Under the pieces are notes generated by a model. It saw nothing but the letters and a program-made list of their open reading frames with translations, did no database searches and was not told where the DNA came from. Shown here one piece after another: positions 16,390 to 24,913 of a stretch of 64,000 nt of DNA; the stretch's first letter is position 1, and the number at the start of each line of letters is the position of its first letter. The DNA lies in NCBI GenBank assembly GCA_963691835.1, contig OY829383.1:4216001-4280000 (forward strand). The letters run 5' to 3'. This DNA is from G963691835 sp963691835 (lineage in GTDB: Bacteria > Pseudomonadota > Alphaproteobacteria > Thalassobaculales > Thalassobaculaceae). The position numbers and the translations under genes are program-made.

Positions 16390-16497
16390 CTATGCGCTCC
16401 ATGATTGGGGTGGACCCCACGCCCAAGGTGGCGGCGACTATACGCAGAAACGAAACCCCGCCGCAATGGAACATGGTGTCATGTCCGGCGCGGACCG

Positions 16498-17562
16498 TCA
16501 GCCGCCGCTCGCAGCGAACGCGAAAGCCTGGTCCAGATCGATGTCGACGGACACCCCGGCGCCGACCTGCGGGAGAAAAAGCCCCGGGATTCTAGCGTGG
16601 ATGTGATCGTCACCGATCAAAGCCATATCCGGCACGTCCAGATGGATCAGGCTGGTCCGTCCGAGAAGACGGGACTGCATGACCGTCGCCTGAGGCTGCT
16701 CCTGGCCGTTCGACATCCGGAGACGCAGCGCCTCCGGGCGGACCACCACCATCGCGTCTGATCCCTCCGGCAAATGCGGCGCCGGAACCGGACCGAACGG
16801 CGTGATGATGGAGCCCTCATGCACCTGACCGGCAAAGCGGTTCACGTCCCCGAAGAAGGCTGCCACGAACGCGCTTTGCGGCCGGCACCACAAAACCTCC
16901 GGGCGGCCGGACTGCACCACTGCCCCGTCCTTCATGACCACGATCCGGTTGGCCATGAACATTGCTTCTTCAGCATCATGGGTGACCAACAACGCAGCGG
17001 CATCGGACTGTTTAAGGATGTGGAGCACCTCATCCCGGACGCTGTCCCGCAAGCGCGCATCAAGCCCGGAGTAAGGTTCGTCCAGAAGGACCACCGGCGG
17101 CTCCGGAGCCAGAGCACGGGCTAAGGCAACGCGCTGCTGTTCTCCGCCGGACAGCTCATGGGGATAGGTTGCGGCGTAGCGTTCCATGCCAACACGCTCG
17201 AGAAAACTCATCGCGCGGGTCCGCCTGTCTTCCCGCGCCACGCCGTCCAGTCCGAAGACGACGTTCTCCAGAACGCTCAGGTGTGGAAACAGCGCGTAGT
17301 CCTGAAAGACAAACCCGATCTGCCTTTTCTCTGGCGGTAGAACGCGGCTTTGGCTGGCCACGGTGTTTCCGCCGATCCGGATTTCGCCGGCGTTTGGCGC
17401 CTCCAGACCGGCCGCCAGTCGGAGAACCGTGGTCTTACCGCAGCCGGAGGGGCCAAGAAGGCACACCACCTCCCCGGGCTTCACATCGAGGCTGACATCC
17501 GAAACCGCAAAAGTGCCGTTATAGGCATGGCTGACCTTGTCGAACACGAGGGCGTCGGTCAT
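16498..17562 (-). CDS. ABC transporter ATP-binding protein, FbpC/AfuC-like (ferric iron type)
   Basis: 354 residues. Cytosolic ATPase with Walker A GPSGCGKTT (38-46), Q-loop FVFQDYALFPH, signature LSGGEQQR, Walker B VVLLDEPYSGLD and switch His in VTHDAEEAM. The C-terminal third (about 240-354) is a TOBE-like regulatory domain, placing it in the Fe3+/spermidine/sulfate CUT1-like group. The NGTFAVSDVSLDVKPGEVVCLLGPSG pattern is closest to FbpC. No permease or binding-protein gene is nearby, so the rest of the transporter lies elsewhere. A weak Fur-like site sits 25 bp upstream. Confidence 0.85.
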   Translation of the reverse strand: MTDALVFDKVSHAYNGTFAVSDVSLDVKPGEVVCLLGPSGCGKTTVLRLAAGLEAPNAGEIRIGGNTVASQSRVLPPEKRQIGFVFQDYALFPHLSVLENVVFGLDGVAREDRRTRAMSFLERVGMERYAATYPHELSGGEQQRVALARALAPEPPVVLLDEPYSGLDARLRDSVRDEVLHILKQSDAAALLVTHDAEEAMFMANRIVVMKDGAVVQSGRPEVLWCRPQSAFVAAFFGDVNRFAGQVHEGSIITPFGPVPAPHLPEGSDAMVVVRPEALRLRMSNGQEQPQATVMQSRLLGRTSLIHLDVPDMALIGDDHIHARIPGLFLPQVGAGVSVDIDLDQAFAFAASGG

Positions 17563-17586
17563 GGGGTAACGGCTACCAAGCGAGAT

Positions 17587-17601
17587 TAAGACTGATTCTC
17601 A
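17587..17601 (-). promoter_or_regulatory. Candidate Fur-like box upstream of the FbpC-like gene
   Basis: The minus strand reads TGAGAATCAGTCTTA, which matches the 7-1-7 Fur consensus (TGATAAT n ATTATCA) at about 10 of 14 half-site positions. The left half is much better than the right. Its place 25 bp before the start of a ferric-type ATPase makes iron control plausible. This is a by-eye match only. Confidence 0.3.
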
Positions 17602-17647
17602 TCTGCGTCGGATACCGAAGCGTCGTCCGTTCCGCAAGCGCTCATTG

Positions 17648-17669
17648 ATCCCGGACGCCTGTCCGGGAT
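17648..17669. repeat. REP-like 9-bp palindromic hairpin
   Basis: ATCCCGGAC-GCCT-GTCCGGGAT is a perfect 9-bp stem with a 4-base loop, flanked by GATGACA. Similar TCATCCCGGA palindromes are dispersed in many alphaproteobacterial genomes. It lies between two minus-strand genes and could also act as a terminator for the HlyC-like gene, though no T-run follows on that strand. Confidence 0.5.
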
Positions 17670-17708
17670 GACACAGAACCATCTTTTTCTGAGTGTCGAG
17701 GCGCGGAG

Positions 17709-18158
17709 TTAGCTGGCCTGCCCTAGATACTCCCGCACGGAGACACCTCCGCCAGCCGCGGTCTGCAGCGTCTTGATCACCCGGCCCGGGAACATCTTCT
17801 CGGTCATTTCCTTGATGGCCGCATCGGCGCCGCCCATGGGTGCGACCAAATCAATCAGCCACATGATTTCCCCGGACGTCCATTCGGCCGGCGTCAACCG
17901 CAGCCGCCCCGACGCGAACCGCTGATCGACCTCAGGCGAGACGAACGCCCAGGAGGCGTAGATCGCCGGAATCGGGCCACGCTCCGTGTCGCGCCGCCAC
18001 AGACGCATCTGACGCCGCCCGATGGCCGGCATCACCAGCCACTCGAGGTCCGATAGGAACAGATGTCTGTGCGACGCGCTCTGACCCATAAGGACGATGA
18101 TCTGCCCCAACAGATCGGTCATTTCGACCCGGGTCGCGCCCTCGGTCTCGTCCGTCAT
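17709..18158 (-). CDS. Toxin-activating lysine acyltransferase (HlyC/RTX-C family)
   Basis: 149 residues from the ATG at 18158; a TTG start at 18224 would add 22 unlikely residues. The HlyC pattern is clear: LLGQIIVLMGQSASHRH (H30 matches the catalytic His of HlyC), AIYASWAFVSPEVDQRF, then LTPAEWTSGEIMWLIDLVAPMGG (D103 matches the second catalytic residue) and the MFPGRVIKTLQ end. The known family reaction transfers a fatty acyl group from acyl-ACP to lysines of RTX proteins. No RTX toxin or type I secretion gene is in the window, so the acceptor is unknown. Confidence 0.87.
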   Translation of the reverse strand: MTDETEGATRVEMTDLLGQIIVLMGQSASHRHLFLSDLEWLVMPAIGRRQMRLWRRDTERGPIPAIYASWAFVSPEVDQRFASGRLRLTPAEWTSGEIMWLIDLVAPMGGADAAIKEMTEKMFPGRVIKTLQTAAGGGVSVREYLGQAS

Positions 18159-18327
18159 GCCATCCGCCCCCGGAAGTCCTTGATTATCGTTAACAAGTGA
18201 GCCGATTGCCGAAGATATAGTCAAGTCCTACGAATAGGTTTGCGCCGCCTATTGATGCGATACGACCAATTGCGTCATCGGGCCGTCCGGGTAAAGTTGC
18301 CGCCCCTTTCGTCGATGGACCGCGATC

Positions 18328-19476
18328 ATGACCAACAGACGCCCTTTAGCTCCCGAGACCCTGGCGGCTCAAGCGGGCCATTACGTGGATCCCGTTACAG
18401 GGGCTGTCACGCCGCCGATCCACTCCGCAACAACGTTTGCCCGGGACGAGGCTTATGCCCTGCCCGACAGCTACATTTACAGCCGAAACGGCACCCCGAC
18501 GTATGATCAATTGGAAACCCTGTTGGCGGAGTTGGACGGGGGCAGCGCGTCGCGGGTCTTCGCGTCCGGTTTGGCCGCAGTCACGGCCGTGTTCGAAACC
18601 GTTCCGACAGGCGGTCATGTGGTGGCGCCGAAGGTCATGTATCACGGCACGCTACAATGGCTCCGCCGGATCGAGGCTAAGGGCCGTATCCGGCTGTCGC
18701 TGTTCGACCCGACCGACCCGGCCGCTCTCGCCGCCGCCATTCTGCCCGGCGAGACGGATCTGGTCTGGATCGAACCGACACTGAACCCGACTTGGGATGT
18801 GATTGATATCACCGCCGCGGCCGATGCTGCGCATGCGGCAGGCGCCGTTCTTGCCGTCGATTCCACCTGTTCTCCGGCCACGACGACCCGCCCAATCGCG
18901 GTGGGTGCCGATATCGTCTTTCAATCCGGAACCAAGTACATCAACGGTCACTCCGATGTTCTGGCGGGCGTTCTGACCACGCGGGCGGCAGATGATCGCT
19001 GGTCGGAAATTGAGACTGTCAGGACCTTGGCGGGTGCGACGCTTGGCCCCTTCGAGGCTTGGCTGATGCTGCGGGGCCTGCGAACGCTCTTCGTCCGCTT
19101 CGATCGGGCTTGTGAGAACGCCATGGCGATCGCCCGGCATTTTGAGGGCCATCCTAAGATCCAACAGGTCCTCTATCCCGGCCTTAAAAGCCATCCCGGG
19201 CATGATATCGCCGCCCGTCAGATGACAGGCGGTTTTGGCGGAATGCTGTCCTTGCTCGTCAAGGGAGGTGCTGAGGAAGCCCTCACCGTCGCCGGCGCAC
19301 TGGAGGTCTTCGTCAGGGCGACGTCCCTGGGTGGCGTGGAAAGCCTGATCGAGCACCGCTACTCGATCGAGCCGCCGGGCACGCTGACGCCCCCGAACCT
19401 GCTCAGGCTATCGATTGGAATCGAACGGCCGGACGATCTGATCGCCGATCTGGATCAGGCACTGGAACGGCTCTAA
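18328..19476 (+). CDS. Trans-sulfuration PLP-dependent enzyme (cystathionine beta-lyase/gamma-synthase type)
   Basis: 382 residues. Cys/Met-metabolism PLP family: TPPIHSATTFARD (28-40), YSRNGTPTYDQLE (51-63, the tyrosine that reaches the partner's PLP), AVDST (176-180) and PLP lysine K203 in QSGTKYINGHSD. The GHSD motif and the C-terminal SLGGVESLIEHR are typical of cystathionine beta-lyases and gamma-synthases. These features cannot separate beta-lyase, gamma-lyase and O-succinylhomoserine sulfhydrylase activities. It is monocistronic, and converges with gmd with an 18-bp gap. Confidence 0.87.
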   Translation: MTNRRPLAPETLAAQAGHYVDPVTGAVTPPIHSATTFARDEAYALPDSYIYSRNGTPTYDQLETLLAELDGGSASRVFASGLAAVTAVFETVPTGGHVVAPKVMYHGTLQWLRRIEAKGRIRLSLFDPTDPAALAAAILPGETDLVWIEPTLNPTWDVIDITAAADAAHAAGAVLAVDSTCSPATTTRPIAVGADIVFQSGTKYINGHSDVLAGVLTTRAADDRWSEIETVRTLAGATLGPFEAWLMLRGLRTLFVRFDRACENAMAIARHFEGHPKIQQVLYPGLKSHPGHDIAARQMTGGFGGMLSLLVKGGAEEALTVAGALEVFVRATSLGGVESLIEHRYSIEPPGTLTPPNLLRLSIGIERPDDLIADLDQALERL

Positions 19477-19494
19477 CGGACTGACCGGTATCGA

Positions 19495-20574
19495 CTATGG
19501 CGCACCGAGATAGTGGTCGCCTTGGTTCAACCCCCCGATGTCGTGGGTGACCATCTCACGGACCAAATCGGAGAACGGCACGGTCGGCGACCATCCGAGT
19601 TCCTGTTTGGCCTTGGTCGGGTCACCGATAAGCCGGTCAACCTCCAACGGGCGGTAGTACCGGGGATCGATCCGAACCCGAACCACACCAGTATCCGCAT
19701 CCACGCCGACTTCTTCCAATCCGTGACCCCTCCAAGCGATCGTGGTGCCGATCACCGAGAAAGCCGCGACCACGAACTCCCGAACCGAGTGCCCTTCCCC
19801 CGTCGCAATGACGTAGTCATCTGGCGTGTCAGCCGTCGTCATGCGCCACATGGCGTCGACATAGTCGCGGGCGTGGCCCCAATCGCGGATGGCGTCGAGG
19901 TTGCCAAGCCGGATCTCTCCCAGACGGCCGTGGTGGATGTCCGCAACGGCGCGGGAGATCTTCCGGGTCACGAAGGTCCCGCCCCGGCGCGGGCTCTCGT
20001 GATTGAAGAGAATGCCGTTGGAAGCATGGATGCCGAAGGCTTCGCGATAGTTCGCCGTCGTCCAGAACGCGTACAGTTTTGCCGCCGCGTACGGGCTTCT
20101 GGGGGCGAACGGTGTCGTCTCTCGTTGGGGAGGCGGGCTGCTCCCAAACAGCTCCGACGTGGAAGCCTGATAAAACCGGGTCGTATCCTGCAGCCCCAAA
20201 TGGCGGATCGCTTCCAGAATTCTAAGGGTTCCCAAGCCCGTCACATCGGCGGTCAGCTCAGGCGAGTCGAAGCTGACCGCGACATGGCTTTGTGCCGCCA
20301 AATGATAGATCTCGTCGGGCCGAACCCGCGCGATGAGGTTCAGAAGGCCCGTCGGATCCGAGACGTCACCGTAATGTAGGTGAATCCGCGGCTCCCAAGC
20401 GACCTCGTCGCCGTCTTCCGGCATGAGGAGATGGTCGATCCGGGCGGTGTTGAAGCTGGACGCCCGCCGTTTGATCCCGTGAATCTCATACCCTTTGCTC
20501 AACAGCAACTCGGAGAGATAGGAGCCGTCTTGGCCGGTAATCCCGGTGATCAGGGCTTTTTTGTTCGAGGCCAT
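19495..20574 (-). CDS. gmd: GDP-mannose 4,6-dehydratase
   Basis: 359 residues. Extended SDR that converts GDP-D-mannose to GDP-4-keto-6-deoxy-D-mannose, the branch point to GDP-fucose, GDP-rhamnose and GDP-perosamine. NADP motif TGITGQDGSYL (10-20), the KRRASSFNTARIDHL adenosine-phosphate loop, catalytic ASTSELFG (137-144) and YAAAK (162-166) are all present. No fcl, rmd or per gene for the next step is adjacent. It heads the minus-strand side of the glycan cluster, followed upstream by the sulfotransferase gene. Confidence 0.95.
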   Translation of the reverse strand: MASNKKALITGITGQDGSYLSELLLSKGYEIHGIKRRASSFNTARIDHLLMPEDGDEVAWEPRIHLHYGDVSDPTGLLNLIARVRPDEIYHLAAQSHVAVSFDSPELTADVTGLGTLRILEAIRHLGLQDTTRFYQASTSELFGSSPPPQRETTPFAPRSPYAAAKLYAFWTTANYREAFGIHASNGILFNHESPRRGGTFVTRKISRAVADIHHGRLGEIRLGNLDAIRDWGHARDYVDAMWRMTTADTPDDYVIATGEGHSVREFVVAAFSVIGTTIAWRGHGLEEVGVDADTGVVRVRIDPRYYRPLEVDRLIGDPTKAKQELGWSPTVPFSDLVREMVTHDIGGLNQGDHYLGAP

Positions 20575-20682
20575 GCAACCGTTCTGTCAGAGGGCGGCGC
20601 GCGCCGACAAGGCTTGCCGAGGGTCGGCTCATCTAGGGGGCGCCTGGGCACGTGTCAACCATGCCTCAAGCCGCGATACCGG

Positions 20683-21453
20683 TCAGTCGCCGCGATAGCG
20701 ATCGTAGCCGAGGCGCGAACAAAGAGGGGCATAAGACGGGCTCTCTACAATATCCTGGTGGTCGTTCGGCGGAATCGGACGCCTGGGTATCTCGCTGACA
20801 TCCGCCAGCGATCGGCCGCGGCCACTGTCTCCAGAAAGACGTATCCCGGGAAACCGGTCGCGATATGCCCCATCAAACGGGATATCCAGAAGACCGCAAA
20901 CCTCGCGGAGCCAAGGGTCCGGATCCCGGACGAATGCCTCGTACTTTAGGCACGTCAGTCCAGCATAGGTTTCCAGGAAGCCAAGGTAGTGACCGCAAAC
21001 AGTCTCAAAGGTCATGTCTGCGGGGATCATGTTCCCTGCCCGCATGCTCAGGAACATGTCGAGCGGATCGCGGACTGTCGCGACTGAGATTACCGAACGA
21101 ACCTCTCTCAGGCTGGCCAGGAGTCTCGGTCCATATGGTGCGCCCAGAAAGAAATCGGCGTGGCTATGATCCCGGAGCACAAGCGTCTTACCTCCGGCTT
21201 CGCACCTCTCTGCTACCAGGCGGATGCGGTGCGAGAAAAGTGCCGCGACATCCGCTTCGGACATCCCGAGCCCACCGTAACGCCCCACGAACTCCTGAAC
21301 GGGGTCGAACGGATTGAAAACGTTCGGACGCACTTCCGTCGGGTGCACCTCACTCAAGAGCACCACGGCGGGCATGGCCGCGATGCATCGGGAGATGACC
21401 GTGCCACCGGTGCAAGCCAGGTGATGAAGGGTTCTGATCGGTTGTTCTGTCAT
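20683..21453 (-). CDS. Sulfotransferase family protein
   Basis: 256 residues. Predicted PAPS-dependent sulfotransferase: the N-terminal HHLACTGGTVISRCIAAMP (10-28) has the position and shape of the 5'-phosphosulfate loop, and VATVRDPLDMFLSMR (about 123-137) is the 3'-phosphate loop. KYEAFVRDPDPWLREVCGLL matches the third family motif. There is no signal peptide or membrane helix. It is the same strand as gmd with a 108-bp gap and divergent from the glycosyltransferase genes. Sugar hydroxyls are a natural acceptor given the context, but this is an inference. Confidence 0.8.
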   Translation of the reverse strand: MTEQPIRTLHHLACTGGTVISRCIAAMPAVVLLSEVHPTEVRPNVFNPFDPVQEFVGRYGGLGMSEADVAALFSHRIRLVAERCEAGGKTLVLRDHSHADFFLGAPYGPRLLASLREVRSVISVATVRDPLDMFLSMRAGNMIPADMTFETVCGHYLGFLETYAGLTCLKYEAFVRDPDPWLREVCGLLDIPFDGAYRDRFPGIRLSGDSGRGRSLADVSEIPRRPIPPNDHQDIVESPSYAPLCSRLGYDRYRGD

Positions 21454-21594
21454 CAGTACCGGTTGAGGAACGCTGTCCGAGCGGGTGCTCCACCAGAGTA
21501 ATGCGGCTTGCGCGATACCTCGGCAATGTTAATGTTCGCGCCCTTTTGGGGCCCCGGTCGCCCCCACACCGGCGCCGGCCACCGGAGACCCTGC

Positions 21595-22620
21595 ATGCCG
21601 CCCCACACGGCTTCGAAAGACCCGCCCTGGATCGTTGTTACGACGATCAATGCGGCCACACCTGCTCTTGAGCAGTTGATGAGCACCCACGGTCAGCACG
21701 GCCGAATCGTTATCGTCGGAGATGTGTCGACGCCCTCCGAATGGGAGCGGGCCAACGTTCACTATCTCTCTGTAGACAAACAGATTGAGCTCTTTGGCGA
21801 GGCCGCAGCCAACGCGCCGCGCCGCCACTACGCCCGCAAGAACTTTGGGTATCTCTATGCCTTGAGCCAGGGCGCGACAGCCGTTCTCGATACCGACGAC
21901 GATACTTTCGTCGAGGCCGGTTTCGGGCATTCGGTGACACCAGACGTCCTGGGCAGAAGCGTTGGTTCCGGCGGCTGGATGAATTGCTACGCCTATTTTG
22001 CGGATGGTCTGTTGTGGCCACGGGGCCTGCCACTGGATGAGATCGGGACCGCCCCCCAGGCCCTGGACGCGCCCGGGCCACAGCGCTGCATCATTCACCA
22101 GTACCTGATCGACGGGGACACGGATGTTGATGCGATCCACCGCCTGGTGTGCCCAAATGAGAACGTTGTCTTCAGCCGGTCAGTCAGCCCGGTTGTCCTC
22201 GAGAACCGGACGATAACCCCCTTCAACAGTCAGAACACCGTGTTCTTCAAGGCAGCGCTGCCGCTCCTTTATCTGCCCAGCCATTGCTCTTTCAGGATGA
22301 CGGACATCTGGCGATCCTTCGTCGCACAAGGGGCGCTTTGGGCGAGCGGACATAACCTTGCGGTGTGCCCGCCAACCTCACATCAGGTCCGGAACCCGCA
22401 TGACTTGATGAAGGACTTCCGGGACGAAGTGCCGGGTTATCTGGAGAACAAAGCCATCGTGCGGGCGATCAGCGAGAAGGTTGATACCCTTACGCAAGCC
22501 AGCCCTGCGGCGGCGGCGCACACGCTATGGACCCATCTTGTCGAGATTGGCGTGTTGCCCAAAGACGAGCAGCCGCTTATCGACAACTGGTTCAACGCCC
22601 TGTCCGATTTTGGTGCCTGA
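21595..22620 (+). CDS. STELLO/DUF288-like glycosyltransferase
   Basis: 341 residues from the ATG at 21595, with CCGGAGACC upstream; the frame is open a further 87 bases upstream but that stretch is Pro/Gly-rich and unlikely. Signature: WIVVTTINAATPALEQL (about 12-28), ARKNFGYLYALSQGATAVLDTDDDTF (about 79-104, with the D-rich nucleotide/metal site) and FNSQNTVF. This matches the STELLO family, known from plant Golgi proteins and scattered bacterial proteins; the bacterial role is not established. It is first of four tightly packed plus-strand genes (3 bp to the next). Confidence 0.8.
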   Translation: MPPHTASKDPPWIVVTTINAATPALEQLMSTHGQHGRIVIVGDVSTPSEWERANVHYLSVDKQIELFGEAAANAPRRHYARKNFGYLYALSQGATAVLDTDDDTFVEAGFGHSVTPDVLGRSVGSGGWMNCYAYFADGLLWPRGLPLDEIGTAPQALDAPGPQRCIIHQYLIDGDTDVDAIHRLVCPNENVVFSRSVSPVVLENRTITPFNSQNTVFFKAALPLLYLPSHCSFRMTDIWRSFVAQGALWASGHNLAVCPPTSHQVRNPHDLMKDFRDEVPGYLENKAIVRAISEKVDTLTQASPAAAAHTLWTHLVEIGVLPKDEQPLIDNWFNALSDFGA

Positions 22621-22623
22621 AAC

Positions 22624-23565
22624 ATGCCGAAGCACGCGATCATCACCTGGGACCGCAGTTTTCGTAACTTCTTCCATCTGCTGCCATCCTTGGCGGAACA
22701 GGATTACCCGATGGAAGAGGTCGAGGTGATCGTGGTCGAACAGATGAGCCGATCGCACGCGCTTCAATACGCCGGGAAGGAAGAGTGTGCGCCTGCTGAA
22801 GAGGTGATAGCCGGGCTTGAGGGGAAGCTGACTTGCCGCATTGTCTATCTTGATGAGGATGATGGCGTCTATCACCCCGGCCGGCTTCTGAACCATGGTA
22901 TCCGGCTGACCACCGGGACGATCGTGTCCACCATGGACGCGGACATTCTGGTTCCTCCGGATTTCCTCACGCTTCTCGACCAACTTCATGCGCGCGGCCC
23001 CCGGGTCGTCAACATGCAGCGGAGCCAGGCGCCCTTTGCCTGCGGCACGACAAATGCGGATTGGAAGAACCAGATCATCGACTTCGAGCTGGTACGCAAT
23101 CTCTGCTCGGACGGCTGGGCCCCAATCCCGAGGGAGGTCGCCAACAAAGCCCCCCTGATCTCCGCTCCACGGACCCTCTGGGAGCAAATCCAGGGATATG
23201 ATGAGCATCCGATTTTCTCGACCGCCTACACACTCTTCGGGCGCGATATCTCACTCCGCTTCAAACTGCTGATCGGAGAGGATTGCGAGATCCCGCATCC
23301 GAGGCGCTGCATCCATCCCTGGCACCCAACGGAAGTCGACCGAAAGGGTGACGCCGCCAAGGTCCTGTTTGAAGCGCAGACGATCATGCTCCGCTGGTCG
23401 GAACAGCACAGCAAACACGACCGCGAAGAGCGTACAGTCTTCATGGATCGGTTCTACCAACAGAACCGGGCCGTCATTGATGATGCGATCGCAATGGCGG
23501 AGGGGCGGCAAAAATCACTGTTAGCGGGTGCGCGGCCACTGAATGCAGAGGGCGGCGTCGGCTGA
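22624..23565 (+). CDS. GT-A fold glycosyltransferase (family 2-like)
   Basis: 313 residues. The N-terminus AIITWDRSFRNFFHLLPSLAEQDYP and EVIVVEQMS is a GT-A start. GRLLNHGIRLTTGTIVSTMDADILVPPDF (about 88-116) carries the metal-binding DAD. A later GWAPIPREVANKAPLISAPRTLWEQIQGYDEH segment is the acceptor-side region seen in family 2 enzymes. No membrane helices, so a cytosolic or peripheral enzyme. Three bp after the STELLO-like gene and 2 bp before the next, clearly one transcription unit. Sugar and linkage cannot be predicted. Confidence 0.83.
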   Translation: MPKHAIITWDRSFRNFFHLLPSLAEQDYPMEEVEVIVVEQMSRSHALQYAGKEECAPAEEVIAGLEGKLTCRIVYLDEDDGVYHPGRLLNHGIRLTTGTIVSTMDADILVPPDFLTLLDQLHARGPRVVNMQRSQAPFACGTTNADWKNQIIDFELVRNLCSDGWAPIPREVANKAPLISAPRTLWEQIQGYDEHPIFSTAYTLFGRDISLRFKLLIGEDCEIPHPRRCIHPWHPTEVDRKGDAAKVLFEAQTIMLRWSEQHSKHDREERTVFMDRFYQQNRAVIDDAIAMAEGRQKSLLAGARPLNAEGGVG

Positions 23566-23567
23566 GA

Positions 23568-24806
23568 ATGCGGATCCTGCTGATCGTCCCGGATACCCCC
23601 AACCACTTCGTCCTGGAGATCGGCCGGGATCTCGGACGCGCGCTTCAAGAAATCGGCCACGAGATTCGGGAGTGGCGTTGGCCCACGGGCGATCAGGGTC
23701 TCGATGAAAAACGGATTGAAGACCTGGGGAGCGGACTAAACTGGGCGCTTGCCGGTTCCGAGCCGATGCTTGTGTCCTGCTACGGCAAGATCATCATGGC
23801 GCCGGTGTTCCAGGAAACCGTTCGGCGATCCCTGCGGGCCTCCAGACACAACGATGTTCCGCACTTCGAGTATTTCATGGACGATCCGTGGGACGCGTTG
23901 ATGCTTCTAGACGCCATGGGCCCCCGGTCGACCATGGGCCTCGTCGAACGCCGGTTCGTCCAAATGGCGGAAGCCGTGCGATCGAGCGGCATAGGCACCC
24001 GGCCCATTCAGACCAGCTTTGTTCACTTCCCACAGGCCGGACCGGAGCCTCGAGACGGCAGCCCATCCGCCTCGAACCGGGACATCGACTATCTCTTCCT
24101 TGGAAATCTCACCCCGGTCCCGGACGCCGCCGCCTACGCGGCCGACCGGTTTGGACCAGGGACGCACGAGGCCTCACTTTTCTTGCACATGATCGAAGAG
24201 GCCCGGCCCAATGAAGAAACGGCTTTCGAGACGCTACGCCGGATGGCCGACCCGGCGCATCCGCTGTCTTTACTGACCTCAATCCGTCTTCGCAGTCGCC
24301 TGGAGCATTACTTTCGCCAAAGACGGAGGGCGGAAGTCCTGCAGGCGCTCGCTGATCTTCCGGTGACGGTGGCCGGCCCGACCCCACCAACGAGTATCGG
24401 CTTCGAGCACAACTTCACCTTCATCGACAGCCCATCCAACGAGGCCTATGGGCAGCTTCTGTCTCGGGCAAAGGTGGTCCTAAACGTGCGTCCTTTCTTT
24501 CCTGAGACATGCCACGAAAGGGTCTTTTATGCCCTGGCGAACGGAGCAGGGGTCCTAACCGATCACACCGACCCCCTCCAAACGGAGCCGGACGCTTTCG
24601 GGTACTTTCTCGGCTCTCACGCCCCCATCCAAGACGTCGAAGACGCGGCAAGGGCGCTGTTGGAGCGGGTCTCCAGACCCGGCGCTCCGATGCGGGAGAT
24701 GCAGTCGGTCCTCCGGGACAGGCACAGCTGGCGGGCACGGTTCGAGGCCCTTGGAAGCCATTTTCGGGTCACCGGAGATTTTGGGGGTGACGGTGGCGTC
24801 GATTAA
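23568..24806 (+). CDS. CgeB-like GT-B glycosyltransferase
   Basis: 412 residues. Starts MRILLIVPDTPNHFVLEIGRD. The C-terminal half carries SNEAYGQLLSRAKVVLNVRPFF followed by CHERVFYALANGAGVLTDHT (about 308-335), the pattern of CgeB/DUF3880-type glycosyltransferases in which an acidic residue and a downstream loop bind the nucleotide sugar. The mid-part, with a SIRLRSRLEHYFRQRRR helix, has no known function. There is no signal peptide. It is third in the four-gene unit. Confidence 0.75.
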   Translation: MRILLIVPDTPNHFVLEIGRDLGRALQEIGHEIREWRWPTGDQGLDEKRIEDLGSGLNWALAGSEPMLVSCYGKIIMAPVFQETVRRSLRASRHNDVPHFEYFMDDPWDALMLLDAMGPRSTMGLVERRFVQMAEAVRSSGIGTRPIQTSFVHFPQAGPEPRDGSPSASNRDIDYLFLGNLTPVPDAAAYAADRFGPGTHEASLFLHMIEEARPNEETAFETLRRMADPAHPLSLLTSIRLRSRLEHYFRQRRRAEVLQALADLPVTVAGPTPPTSIGFEHNFTFIDSPSNEAYGQLLSRAKVVLNVRPFFPETCHERVFYALANGAGVLTDHTDPLQTEPDAFGYFLGSHAPIQDVEDAARALLERVSRPGAPMREMQSVLRDRHSWRARFEALGSHFRVTGDFGGDGGVD

Positions 24807-24913
24807 GATCGCACACCCGCCATCAACTGTTGGCAACTGACGAAAACACGCCTAATCGTGCGGGCGTCATCCTTTATAGGGCGTCGGTTACGGCGTGGGA
24901 TCCCAAAGTCTTC

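Noticed and set aside
24830..24913. TTG start 84 bases earlier for the oxygenase-fusion gene
   Set aside because: No ribosome site and no support from composition, although the ATG also lacks a strong site.
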